In this document: positions 24,655-35,751 of the stretch, in pieces | How positions within the stretch are numbered: the first letter of the stretch is position 1 | Layout: every line of letters starts with the position of its first letter | Source: Liriodendron chinense | Lineage: Eukaryota; Streptophyta; Magnoliopsida; Magnoliales; Magnoliaceae | NCBI GenBank assembly: GCA_003013855.2 | Contig: ML058465.1 | Coordinates: 496,001 to 560,000 of the forward strand | Length of the DNA: 64,000 nt | Direction: 5' to 3' | Program-made: the position numbers and the translations under genes | The notes under the pieces: model-generated | Databases searched by the model: none | Seen by the model: only the letters and a program-made list of their open reading frames with translations | What the model was told of the DNA's origin: nothing

Positions 24655-25565
24655 AGTATCTAGTACCAGACTTTAGAAACGAACGAAAACGTAGACACGG
24701 TCAACTAGCAAACCTCTAGCGAGTGAAGCGTGTATGGCGCTCTCAAACCTCTTTTGCAACGCTAACAGGGACGTCAAACGACGTTGGACCCATGGGTTAG
24801 CGTTGGGAAGGTAAGGGCTAGCCATGATTGTAGCCTTTCCATGTCGTCTCGGAGACGCAGCTGTCAGAATGCTCCAATGACTGGGACACTAACTAACATA
24901 CAAACTACAAAAGGGTCTAGTGAGGTCCTTCATGAACAAAGCGAACTGACAGTTTCACCAATCTGCGGGACGCAGGCTATCAGAATGCCCTAAGATGATG
25001 CGGCTGAACCTGAGTCAGTTCCATGAAGTCCGTAGGTGCGGATCCATACACGCCCACCCGAAAAGGTGGGCTAGACGACCAAAACTACGAACCAAACGTT
25101 AAGTAAGAAAGGAACTAACACCAGACCTTAGAAACAACAGGAAACATAGACTCAGTCAACTAACAGACCTTCAACTATTGAGCGTGTATGGCGCTCTCAA
25201 ACCTCTTTTGCAACGCTAACAGGGACGTCAAACGACGTTGGACCCATGGGTTAGCGTTGGGAAGGTAAGGGCTAGCCATGATTGTAGCCTTTCCATGTCG
25301 TCTCGGAGACGCAGGCAATCAGAATGCTCCTACGACTGGGACTCTGACTAACACACTACAAACTACAAAAGGGTCTAGTGAGGTCCTCATGAACAAAGCG
25401 AACTGACAGTTTCACCAATCTGCGGGACGCAGGCTATCAGAATGCCCTAAGATGATGCGGCTGAACCTGAGTCAGTTCCATGAAGTCCGTAGGTGCGGAT
25501 CCATACACGCCCACTTAAGAAAGGTGGGTTAGACGACTAAACCTATGAACCCAATGTTAAGTAGC
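24655..25565. repeat. Tandem duplication, 454-bp unit
   Basis: Two near-identical units. The marker gcgtgtatggcgctctcaaa occurs at 24,728 and 25,182. Both carry ggacgtcaaacgacgttgga, ctagccatgattgtagcc and gcggctgaacctgagtcag. It lies between the 3' LTR and the antisense genes. Noncoding in the complemented reading as far as I can see. Confidence 0.92.
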
Positions 25566-27120
25566 AAAGGTGGACAAGTTTACCAAAGACACTGGCTCGG
25601 AAAACCGAAAGTAGAAAAACATAGAACCGTACACCGTGCTGGCGTGACTGTGACCTCAAGTCAAGCTAGTATGAAACTCACGTAACCTAGGCTACCAGAG
25701 GCCCCTTTGGCGCTCTGTAGCCTAGAATAAACTAAAAACGCAGCCGAGGATGGGTCTCTATACCTTCTAGAGACCACAAAACCTCCGTCTTGCGAGATGA
25801 CTTTTATAAAAACCTAAAAACTTTTCGTGGGTGAGACCCCTCACTATGAGGCACCCCAAAAATAACGTTTATCTTTATAAAAAACAGAAAAACTTTACTT
25901 TTAGACCAAGCGTACACGGAGGTGATCCCTACGGACACCCCAGAAATCGATTGGCTGAAAATATAACTTTCGTCCATTTGTACTACTAACTACGCTACCT
26001 ACGACTACGTACCTCTACGTACTACTTACGTACCGAAACCGAGTAAGAGAAAGTCAAACTACTAAAACGAAAACACCTCACGTCTCTTAAAACTCGAATA
26101 ACGAATCCCAACACGAAGGGAACCCCTAAAAAGAAAAACTATGCCTCCAAACCTGTCGCCCAACCAGTTCTAGGGCTGGGCACCAGCTAGTCCAGGTAGC
26201 AGGGTTCTACGACAAAAAACGATTACTCTTACATGCTCCTATAGTAAGCTGAAGTTCTACAAGAAGACCCGTAGTACACTAACTCTACCACAAACCAACG
26301 GGCAAAACCAGTTCTAAGGTTAAACGCCCGCTAACCTAGGCAGTAGGGTATGACACTTCACTCGCCTCAAGTTCTGAGGACTTAACATCACGACCCTACG
26401 ATTAAAAACACTAAAAACATTTATACACCAGGCTTAGAAATGGACTCTCCCATCTCTAATCAAATAACTTTTGTGTCATTTATAAAAACACTAAAACTTT
26501 AAAACCGACTTTTTCCTTTATAAAAACACAAAAAGCTTCTCCACTAAAACGTTACAAAACATAAAACACTAAAAGACTTTACGTCCCTTTTCTACCTTAA
26601 AGGTAGGTGAAGGTCGAAGATGACGACCATTCCGTGGGCTAGGTAAAATGCAGTCGCTCGTTCTGCTCAGAGTGTGTCAATTCACGGCATCAAAATGTAG
26701 AAGCCTACTCCCCTAAAACTCCCAAAAGTCAGTTGTGTGGGTGTTTCAACGGACAAGGAGTACACGTTACGTGTATCTGGTGCATAGCAGGCTGCCTGAG
26801 GAAGCCGGTGTTTTACTCGGTGTAGGAGTGTAAAGGGAATCAGTTAGGTCAAACCCCAGAATGCAACGAGTGTTAAGGCACTCCCACTCGAAGTGGAGGG
26901 TTGTCGGAATTAGGGGAAGTACTCAAGATCCTTGTCCCTTGTAGGCAGTCGAAGTTGTCGCTGAAGGTTGAGTTCCAACAGATAGTGCCACGCAAGTTGT
27001 GCTTGTCCTAACGCCTCAAGACGGGCGGAGTCGGAAATGGACAAATTTTCTAAGGTCTGTGGGCATGCTAGTTCACAGTCGGTACAGACCTTGTCCAATC
27101 CTTTCTTTCGGGGGCTCTTC
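25566..27120. other. Noncoding spacer of the Tat element
   Basis: No coding signal recognised in either the printed or the complemented reading. Confidence 0.4.
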
Positions 27121-27123
27121 AAT

Positions 27124-28165
27124 TAGGGTCACATCAAAATCCAGAAGCCTGGTGACCCCTATTTAACCACCTAGTTTTGACCACTACTTTTGAAAAAAAC
27201 AAAATATAACATATATAAAAAAAAAAAACTTTTCAAGGTCTGAAGTTGAGCTCATTAGCTCTAACTGTGACCAAAAATACCTTTCGAAATTTTATAAAAA
27301 CCAAAAACTCTACTAGGCCCAATAGCTTGGTACTAGGGTTGCCAGCTCCGGCTACGGCCAAAAATCAACTTTCGCTCTTTCCAGGGGGCTCTTTAATTAG
27401 GGTCACATCAAATTCCAGAAGCCTGGTACTTTGACATGTTTTCTCCCCGTTTGTACAAAAAAAAAAAAACCTTTTTACAGGCCACAGTCGCCTACCTGTT
27501 AGGCTCTACTACCAAAAATAACTTTTAGAGAGCCCTACAGCTAGGGCTGCATCAAATTCCAGAAGCCTGGTTTTGAAATTTTCGCCCCGACCATTATATA
27601 AAAATACTAAAAACTTTTACAGGCCTCAGTAACTAGAACTCGTTTGTTCTGGCTGCGGCCGAAAATAACTTTTAGAGAGCCCTACAGCTAGGGCTGCATC
27701 AAATTCCAGAAGCCTGGGTCTGAATCATTTTCCCCCCCGTTTGTGTAAAAAAACAAAAAAAGCTTTACTAGGTCTAGTAGTCTAGAACCGGACTTTCCGA
27801 CCCTAGCTACAACCAAAAATAATTTTTAGAGAGCCCTGCAACTAGGGCTGCATCAAATTCCAGAAGCCTGGGTTTTGAAATTTTCTCCTTTCTGTAAAAA
27901 AACAAAAGAAAAAAACCTTTTTTAGACCCAGTAGCTAAGACTAAAACTACCAGCTCTAGCTATGGGTAAAAATAATTTTTAGGGAGCCCTAGAACTAGGG
28001 CTGCATCAAATTCCAGAAGCCTGGTCTTTGACATGTTCACTACATATATAAAAAAACCAAAAGACTTTTACAGGCCTCGGTGGTCTAGAACTTCTTCTGA
28101 CTACGGCCAAAATAACTGTTAGGGAGCCCTAGAACCTAGGGCTGCATCAAATTCCAGAAGCCTGG
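27124..28165. repeat. Tandem array, seven units of about 145-155 bp
   Basis: The core gctgcatcaaattccagaag followed by cctgg (printed form) recurs at about 27,124, 27,399, 27,544, 27,690, 27,843, 27,996 and 28,137. Each is preceded by 'taattttta-agagccct', and the variable spacer contains an A-run. The first two units diverge most. Satellite-like arrays in the noncoding part of Tat/Ogre elements are known. The unit sequence itself is not one I recognise. Confidence 0.93.
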
Positions 28166-28515
28166 TTTGACATGTACACTTGTCATTAGTTCCCGCCTCT
28201 AAGAACCCTAAGAAGAACCTTACCAAACCTAGTAGACCAGTACGGAAACCTACCAACTCTAGTAACAAACTGGTTCAGTTTAAAAGGAAAGAAAAAGAAC
28301 CTTTAAGGTACCTTGAAAAGGTGTAGTAGGTGGGTTAAAGAGTGGGTAAAGAGTACTCTACTCTAAAACCACTCTAAAGAGAAAAAGAGTGGTAAGAGAA
28401 GGTAGTGAAGTAAGAATGTACCTCCATGTTCTAAGTGAACGTTGGTGGGAAGGGTTCCTCCTCAAGAAGGGTTCCTCTCCCTCTCCCTCCAGCAAAGTTC
28501 ATCCACCTCCGATCC

Positions 28516-28640
28516 TGCCGGAGGGTACCCGGCGGGCGGGCCAGAGACGGAGGACCAGAGAAGTCCCCCGACCCATTTTCCCACGGAGGGGAAAAGATAT
28601 ATTGTACCCGTGGGAGGGGGGGAGTTTGCACGTTAGAGAG
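28516..28640 (+). promoter_or_regulatory. Probable promoter of the first antisense gene (complemented reading)
   Basis: After complementation, a GC-rich palindromic block (28,516-28,540, containing CCCATGGGCCGCCCG) lies about 60 bp before a TATA box, CTATATAAC (28,596-28,604). Pyrimidine-rich sequence of the kind seen in plant 5' leaders follows (ctctctcttctctctctc, 28,632-28,650). The arrangement mirrors that of the element's LTR promoter. Confidence 0.6.
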
Positions 28641-28649
28641 AGAAGAGAG

Positions 28650-30684
28650 AGAGTATGAGAAAGAAAGAAGTTCAAAGGAGAGAGAAGAAACCACCAGGAA
28701 ACGAGAAAAGTTCACCACCCGGAATCTCTTTAGAACCCTGTCGTTCCACCAGGAAGAAACCACTCACCATTTCCATACCTGGTGAAGGAAAGAGAAAGAA
28801 CAGGAAAAGGTAGAAGTAACAGAGAAGAGTACTAGGAAAAGAAAAAGTACATCGATAAGTTTCCCCACACTTCCACCCGGGTTCGTAAGAACTAGAAAAG
28901 AATCTAGAGTTCAGAAAGTTTCCACCACGTACCTCTTCCTGTAACGTTCGAGAGGTGAAGAGTAAAAAAGGAAAAAGTGTGAGGGAGGTACACGTACATT
29001 CCTCATTAAAACGGTACAGTAGTTCACACGTACCGTTTTATGAGATAGAAAAAGTACCCTCAACCCGGAGAAAAGTACACATAGTTTACCCGAGTTTCAC
29101 TTCAGTACCGGGAACCACATAAACTACCCGGGTTACGAAGTAAAACCCGAGGGAGTACGAAAGAACGGAAACAGTAAAAAGGAAACCTTGAAGGAAAGAA
29201 AAGGGAAGAAAAGTTCAAACCCGGGTACCCGTACCATCCCGGGTAGAGTTCAAAACCCGAGTACCCCGAGTGAAACCCACTGGGGTAGAAAGAAATGTAC
29301 ACATACCTAGTTCCACCGATCGGGTAAGAAGTAAAACCTAGAGTTCACCCGATCAAAAGGATCAACCCGAAATACCTGTTCATCGGGTTCAGAAGTGGAT
29401 ACTACATGTAGGAACATGTTTCACACCACCCGAGGAACTTCAAAAAGTACACCTACCCGAAAACCCGGAAGTAACTTTGAACCCGTGAAGAAACTTGGTA
29501 CACACGGGGTGATGTGAAACAAGGTACACCTAAAAAAGAAAAGTACGAAAGAAGAAACTACCTACCTCCTGAACTCAATGAACTGGTAGATGTTCAGGGT
29601 ACTCACTCAACAAGGGTGTTAGAGTGATTCAAGTTTACCAAAAGAAACACCATCCTAACACCAAGAGTTCTCAAAGGGAATCTACAATAGTTGGAGTTTA
29701 CCTACTAAGAGTTCACTCGATAGGTATGTTGGTACCGAGGAACTAGAAAAGAAACCCCGAACCACCAGTAGGTGGTAGTAAGAGTTCATACTCACAAAAA
29801 GAAAGGTAAACACTTTCTTACTATGGGTATTCAACGGGTAAAAACAGGGTACGGAACCCTGTAAAACCTAAAACTATAAGTTCACCCGATACACATGGTA
29901 AGAATAGGTAAAAGTACTACCAACCCACTGAGTAGTTCGGTACGAGAAAACACGAGTTTACCAGAGGGAAAACCACTTTTTCAACCACGTGTATTCAACG
30001 GGTTTGAACGGAAAAGTACCCGTAAAAGTTGAAACTAAGAAGTACACCCGATACACGTAGCTGAAAGATGGGAATCGAAGAAACTAAGTATACAAAACCC
30101 ATCTGGAGGAACAACATAAAAGTACCAGTTTTAAAAGTAGTTCTACTCCGTGTATTCCAACGGGTACCAATTGGGTACTTACCCAGGAGTACAAGAAGTT
30201 CACCCGATACACGAGAGAGGTTAGGTAACTCTACTCCGTAAACCCAACGAGAACCTCTGGGCAAAGGAAAGATAAGGGGTGAACAGGTACGTATACACAT
30301 TTTTCTACCTCTGTAGGATTCACTCTTAGTACTGGAACCGTATTTTCACTCAGTTAGGAACCGGTGTACACCTGAAACTTCTCCTTGAAGAGTACACGTC
30401 ATCCTGAGAGTAGGAATCAACTAAAGTACCGTGAACTCACGTAAACAACAGGTTTTACACAGGAACCTACTACCTGAAAAGAATGGACTCCGTACGGTAC
30501 GGTGGAAGAAATTCCGTCCGGAATGAAAAAGGTTACCCAGGTTGTGTATAGGATTCACTGTGTACCTCAACCTGAAATCTAAAACGTAAACTTACACTCA
30601 GGTTAGGGTACCCAAAGAACCTACTCTTAAACCTAAAATTACCCATTTCCTATCCCTGAATGGAACGGTTCGAACATCCTAAGG
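28650..30684 (+). other. Presumed 5' leader and intron(s) of the first antisense gene
   Basis: Between the putative TATA box and the first coding ATG lie 2 kb without an open frame in the complemented reading, rich in T and in 'gggccc' words. A leader with one or more introns is the simplest reading. Splice sites were not resolved. Confidence 0.35.
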
Positions 30685-32170
30685 TACCGCCTACCATGGT
30701 CCCCGGTGGTTCACCAACTGCTCCTACTAGGACGAAAGTAACAGGCGGCCCCCTGGTGTACACAAGGGATCGATACCTCGTAGTTGGAGAAGGACGTAGT
30801 TCCCAGCTCCATGGTCCCTAGCGACCCTGTTAACCTACTTCCTCGGTGTCGGGAACGAACTCGCTCATGATCTACCATGAGGAAAACGACCGGAGGAGTG
30901 GGATGCGAAGGTATTGTTGCTGCGGTTGGCGTACTACGAACGCCGGGAAACACTCTCCACCGCCCTACTCTGGGTGTGGAAGGTCGAGGAACACCTCTTA
31001 CCCCCTATTGGGGAAACCTGTAAATGTACGTCTATCCAAAGGGTAAAGTACCCCGTTAACAGGGAGTTCAATCGAGAAATCGAGGGGAGAGAAGGTGACT
31101 AACCGACCGAACAGCCACTGCAGGGAGGACTCCCACTTAAGGTTCCGGTAGTTCACTTCTACGCTACCAAAATATTGTTAAAACGAAGGCAGCAGGGATG
31201 GTGGCTCGCTCTCCGGGAGGTGTTCCGCGCCCGGTACTAGTGAATACGAAAACCTAGGAAAGAAAAAACGGTACGCTTACTCTCTCAACTAGGATTTAAA
31301 GAAGCAAATCAGCTCCTAGAAGTAGTGGGGATATTGACCTTACCCCGGTAGGACTGGGCAGAGAAAGTTCCAGACCTGTTCTGGACAGCCGTATCGGCCA
31401 GGAAGTGTCCGAAGACCGGACAACAACTCCATGGAGAAGAAAGTAGGAGAAACCTCGGCAAACGGAGGAAAGAGAGAGACTAGTAATTTACATGAAAGTA
31501 GGTCTGAACGAAAATACTGGTAAAAGGCGTAGAACGCGGCTCCTACGCTCTACTGTAACTTGGGCGAGTCATAGCGGTGTACATGACCGTAGTCGTCTTA
31601 GCAGTCGCCTTGAGGGCTCAAGGGCCCCTGTTAACCGCACGACTATATCTGCCCGACTGGCAACTCCTGCATTCATAGAACGAACAGAAACAGGAACAGA
31701 ACATGACATGAACATTGACTAGCACCATTGGAGAAGACGACGTCAAACGGGCCTACGGCATGCGATCAAAGGGGTGTGGGGTCGCGCACCTCCGTATACT
31801 ACGAAGTACAGAGGCATAATACGAAAGACTGCGACTCAGGAAGGTTACCATGAACCCTCTCTCTAACGAAGCCGTTCAGTGACCCCATCGAGCCCAGGGG
31901 ACAAGACGTGGAGGAGGTCGACGAGCCTACGGTCGACTACTCTCTCAACTCCGAGACCACCCGGTCGGACCGAAGGCAAAGTGCTAGGGCCTAGCACTAA
32001 TACTGCTCACCATAGACGATAAACCGGTCCCCGGAAACGAAGGAAGCGAAATGCAAGGTCCACCGGCAGCGTCCATACGACCTCCAAGTCACTGACGAGG
32101 AAACTACCTAGAAATAGCAGCCCTCGCCCTGCGCTCCTCCCCGCTACTACTAATACAACCACTGAACATC
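30685..32170 (+). CDS. Plant mobile domain (PMD) protein, antisense extra gene of the Tat element; hidden by the complement artefact
   Basis: Visible only when the block is complemented in place. Exon 1 (30,685-31,429) starts with an ATG after 'ttcc' and encodes TPFAGLLTLRFHNNDANRMM, then ALCERWRDETHTFQL, ITPLDIYMQIGFPFHG, RAMITYAFGSFFF and NWNGAILTRLFQGLDKTCR. Intron 1 is 31,430-31,504 (gtacct...tccag). Exon 2 (31,505-31,669) encodes YDHFPHLAPRMRDD. Intron 2 is 31,670-31,744 (gtaagt...ctgcag). Exon 3 (31,745-32,170) ends in GDDDYVGDL-stop. The order 'ERW..ETHTF', 'GLP..G', 'RA..L..G..LF', 'YxWGSAxLAxLYxxLC', 'WAWERFPxxxP' is that of the PMD family (MAIN/MAIL-type host genes and transposon-borne relatives). 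Its molecular function is unsettled. A run of five identical bases (30,749-30,753) shifts the frame early in exon 1, so this copy is frameshifted or carries a sequencing error. Confidence 0.8.
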
Positions 32171-32374
32171 GACCGAGACGAAATATACCGGAACATGAAA
32201 ACAAAAACAGGGGAAAACATAGTTCGGGAAAACCTACTTATATGTCCGAAACTAAAGAGGGTTTAAGGAACCACTACAGACCTACGAAACTGAGAACTGA
32301 GTAAGGAAGTACTAAACACTAAAGAGTTGACGTACCTGTTACTGAACTTGCCAAGTCTAACGAACTAATCCGGA

Positions 32375-32800
32375 ACACCCGGGTGAACTACTAACCTAGA
32401 ACCTAAATCGGGAAGAAAACTACTACCAGAAACTAGAACGTGAGGTACTGAACACATTCGAAAGGTTACCAAACCTAGAACTACTAAACCGGGAACTTAC
32501 CAAGTCTAACTACCTAAACCGGGACACCCGGGTGAACTCTGGAATCGAAATGAAACCCCGTGAAGAAAACTACTAAACACTCCAATCCTTACGAAGAGTA
32601 CCACACCTACTACCGAACTTGCAGAGACTAGCGAACTAAACCGAAACACCCGGGTGAACTACTAATCTAGAACCTAAGACCGGGAAGAACACTACTAGTT
32701 TGGAAACTAGAACAACAAAGCCGAGTACATCCAAGAAGTTACCAAATCTAGCACTACTAGATCAGAAACTTACCGAACCTAACGAACACCGGGGGTGAAC
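32375..32800. repeat. Four degenerate repeats of about 120-150 bp
   Basis: The printed core acacccgggtgaact occurs at 32,375, 32,524 and 32,646, with a variant at 32,786, each followed by 'actaa-ctagaac'. The array sits between the stop codon of the first antisense gene and the promoter of the second. Confidence 0.85.
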
Positions 32801-33025
32801 TAGTGGAAAGGAAGAGAAACCGAACTAGTCGGGATAAGGCCAGTGTAACGAAGTACTAACCTGGTCACCCCGTGGAAAACATACTAGAACTAGTAGAAGT
32901 CAGCTTTAGCCCTCACCTGGCCTCGGAACCCGCCGGGTGCCTCGCGGTAGACGACTGCACCTGACAGTCGGAGTGGATGGTTTTCGGGACCTCGGTTAGG
33001 GCGCCTCTCTCCCCTTGGCGCAGGC

Positions 33026-33250
33026 ATGCCCGCCGGGTCCCGTCCGGCGGGTTCGAGCGGAGAACTCGCCGGACCCGACCGACCAAGCCTGTAGGAGACG
33101 ACAGGAAAGGACAGGGGTGTAAGACGTAGGCAAGCTAAGTCGGTACTTAGAAGAAACAGAGAGAAAGTAAGAGGAAAACAGAAAGAACCAAACAGGAAAG
33201 AACCCGTTACCTACCACCCTAAATACCCGACACCCCCGACAGGTTCCACC
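33026..33250 (+). promoter_or_regulatory. Probable promoter region of the second antisense gene (complemented reading)
   Basis: Complemented, 33,026-33,051 reads GTACGGGCGGCCCAGGGCAG followed by GCCGCCC, the same GC palindrome as in the LTR and before the first antisense gene. About 110 bp on comes a pyrimidine-rich leader-like stretch (33,150-33,180, tttgtctctctttcattc). No clear TATA box was found. Confidence 0.45.
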
Positions 33251-33482
33251 CAGGGTGTGAAGTCTAAAGTTGACTCGAAACTATTACCCCTCTACGGAAA
33301 TTACCTACCCCTCTACCCCGTAATTCTCCCCGTAACTACTCCCCGATCCCTACCACCAACCACCTCGAAACTTACCGAGGTAATTACCACCCTACCGACC
33401 TAAAAGACTAAACTTACCCAGGGAGTAATACCCTCCTTACCTACCATACCTACTCTACTACGGATGGGACATAGGTGAGGCT

Positions 33483-35751
33483 ATGCATCCCTTGAGTGTG
33501 GGTCCCATGGATGATGTGATGGACGGTGATGATGGGACTATGAGGGACATAGATGGGCTGATCTCATGTCTGGATGGTATGGATGGCTCAGATGGTACCT
33601 TTGACGGTTTGGATGCTCTGGATGAGGGCCAGGATGTACGGTATACTTCTTTGGGTGGTCTTGATGTGATAATTGATGATGTCCCCTTGATGATGGACGG
33701 TGTGGATGCCTCGATGATCCCTTTGATCGGCCAGGATGATGATTGGATTCATGATCTCCTACTGGAGAGGGCCGCGGGTCCGGATCTGGCCGTTGATTCT
33801 TCGATCGGGGTAGCCGGGACCCTTTTGGATGGTTCAGATGTATTCTTTGACGGTCAGATTAGCCAGGATGTCACGATGTGCGGTGTGATCTTCACTGATA
33901 GTCCTTTTGATGGAGAGCATTGTCCTTCCCTTGGTCGTCGGTCTTTTGAACACTCTGTTCATGAGGTGGGCGAGTCTTCTCATGCGGCTGAGGTTATGAC
34001 AGTTTCAGACAGCGATGCGACTATATCAGACATAGCCGTCACTGAGGGCCGATCAGGGGTTGTCGAGTCGGTAGAGGTTCCAGCTTTTCCTTCTCCTTCG
34101 CCTGTTGACCTTCCGATCCTCGACGAGTTGTCCTCGATTTCTGGGCCTTTTGTGCTGGAGGGGATACCGGTGAGGACTTGTCAGCTGCTTCCTCGTTCTT
34201 CTTGCTCGCCACGACTGCTTGCTTGGCTTGACAGTTTGTCAGCTTATGAGATTCGAGATTTGGAGTCTTATGGCTTTGGCAGTCTGATTCATATGGCTAG
34301 AGTTGACATTGACTGGAGGATGCTCGGAGCTGCCTTGATTGACTGGGTCCCTTCGTTGAACTTGTTCGCGTTCAATGATATGGAGATGGGGCCTTCTTTG
34401 GAGGAGCTTGCACGCTTGACAGGCTTACCCTTAGATTATACTCAGTACTTTTCGCCGAAGACATCGCCGAAGACTGCTACACCGCAGAACTGGTTCGGGA
34501 TCCCCTATCTTGTTCGGCCTGCAGCTGGTGGCCAGGATGCTATTGTGTTCTCCTTAGACTTACTGTATGATCTTTTTTCGGGTCCTCGGAGTGTGGCTGG
34601 TTCCACCTTTGCTCGGAACGCACTGATGTTCTGTTTGATTGCTGAGGTGCTGTTCTCGGGATGGCGCAGGTCCCAGACCCCTTTGCTTTTTGAGGTGATG
34701 AGCCGAGCTGTCCGTCGGCAGGGGATCATTTCTCTCATCTTGGCCGAGCTATTTGATGGGCTGACCGACTGTGCCCTGGGTCGCACTCGTGTTCTTCGCG
34801 GCTGCTGTGCCTTCCTGCAGGTATTCTTTCTACACCCTTTTTCTTTTGCTTTGTCAGGATTTGTTTTGCTCTAGCTGAACTTCTTTCGTTTTCTGTGATC
34901 AGGTCTGGCTATGGGAGCGCCTTTCTCTGACTGTTTCTGTACCTCTTCCTGGCATCCCTAGCTCTGACATCATGCGTTATATCATCGAGTTCCTTCCTCA
35001 TACAGCCAGGATGAGCGAGCCTTTGTATCGCAGGATGTTCGCTGAACTTCGTGACTGGAACGTTCGTTGGGAGTCACCTTGGCTTTCACTTCCTCCAGTG
35101 CTTTGCGATGCACACCGCCATCCTCTGATGTTGGTAGGCTTTCGATCCTACTTTTCTTACCATCCCGTCCGGTTTCTGCGGCAGTTTGGGTATGAGCAGG
35201 ATGTTCCTCATTTTGCTTTCACGGGTATCGGGCGTCGAGTACTCCCCTCTAGATCTTATGACTTCAGGACCCGGATTGATTGTTCCTGGGCGAGTTATTT
35301 GACAGCTGATTTGTTGGGATTTGAGCTGCGGACTTTTCCGATGGCGACCGCCCCATATCAGCACTGGGTTGCTGAGCAGTCTTTGTATCGACGTATCCCT
35401 TGTTGGCACCGGACTGCTGATGAGGATGAGCAGGATATCCTTGGAGATGCAGGCTCTTCATCTGGTTCATATGAACCTTTTGAGGAGCGCCCTTTTGTCG
35501 ATCCTGGCTTCCTTTTGGCCACTCATGGCCATCTGCTGTCTGAGATCTCTGCACTTCGGTATCATTGTGAGATGATGTCGAGGAGATTGGCTGCCGATCG
35601 GAGGTTGTCTGATGAGGAGACAGCGATCCGTACCCTTGAGCGCGATGAGGTGCATTACCTGCGTATGGAGGTGAGCAGGTTGAGAGCGAGACTATCTTTT
35701 TATGAGTCAGAGGACTCACCTGATGTGGCCGAGGAGGAGGGTAGAGATTGA
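33483..35751 (+). CDS. Second antisense extra gene of the Tat element, PMD/DUF7745-like with coiled coil
   Basis: Two exons. Exon 1 runs to 34,820 and ends CTGCAG. The intron is 34,821-34,902 (gtattc...gatcag, 82 bp, phase 0). Exon 2 (34,903-35,751) opens with VWLWERLSLTV, the 'WxWERF' motif that also follows a splice junction in PMD proteins. From the first ATG in unaltered sequence the product is about 728 residues. Residues 1-130 are acidic and full of DG/MD repeats (GATGG-rich DNA). About 230-470 holds the globular domain: FAFNDMEMGPSLEELARLTG, LDLLYDLFSG, RRQGIISLILAELFDGLTDC. The last 80 residues form a coiled coil (ISALRYHCEMMSRRLAADRR ... LRMEVSRLRARL). The true start is further left: complementing the adjoining block keeps the frame open for 58 more codons. 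The gene is intact but its function is unknown. It lies antisense to, and converges on, pol. Confidence 0.8.
34821..34902 (+). other. Intron of the second antisense gene
   Basis: GT at 34,821 and AG at 34,901-34,902. Removing these 82 bases joins the two open frames in phase 0 and skips a stop at 34,872-34,874. The spliced residues (FLQ|VWLWERL) match the conserved junction of PMD-type proteins. Confidence 0.85.

Larger units (their letters stand above)
22582..33480. other. Block written as complement without reversal (sequence artefact)
   Basis: Taken as printed, on either strand, this block has no coherent content. Complemented base by base in the same left-to-right order it makes sense throughout. 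Bases 22,582-22,906 match the reverse complement of 4,279-4,665, and 23,057-24,579 match 45,570-47,099 colinearly. The three exons at 30,685-32,170 then encode a plant mobile domain with GT-AG introns. The last 58 codons before 33,481 become open and in frame with the gene that follows. The right edge is at about 33,480, within a few bases. No inversion, duplication or recombination yields complement without reversal, so the most likely cause is faulty handling of a minus-oriented segment. All features inside are annotated from the complemented reading. Confidence 0.95.

Noticed and set aside
24655..28165. CRISPR-like array suggested by regular repeats with variable spacers
   Set aside because: Units of about 150 and 454 bp with degenerate copies inside a plant retrotransposon are minisatellite or satellite-type. 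No cas genes and no bacterial context exist.
22942..29302. Open frames of 60-174 codons in the complemented block as printed (for example 23,455-23,979 and 28,435-28,785)
   Set aside because: They translate a complement-only sequence. The 23.4-kb frame lies over the LTR and the 28.4-kb frames over a promoter and leader. None shows family motifs.
22582..33480. A novel gene-free or exotic system in 22.6-33.5 kb
   Set aside because: The odd composition is fully explained by complementation without reversal. The corrected content is ordinary retrotransposon sequence plus two antisense genes.
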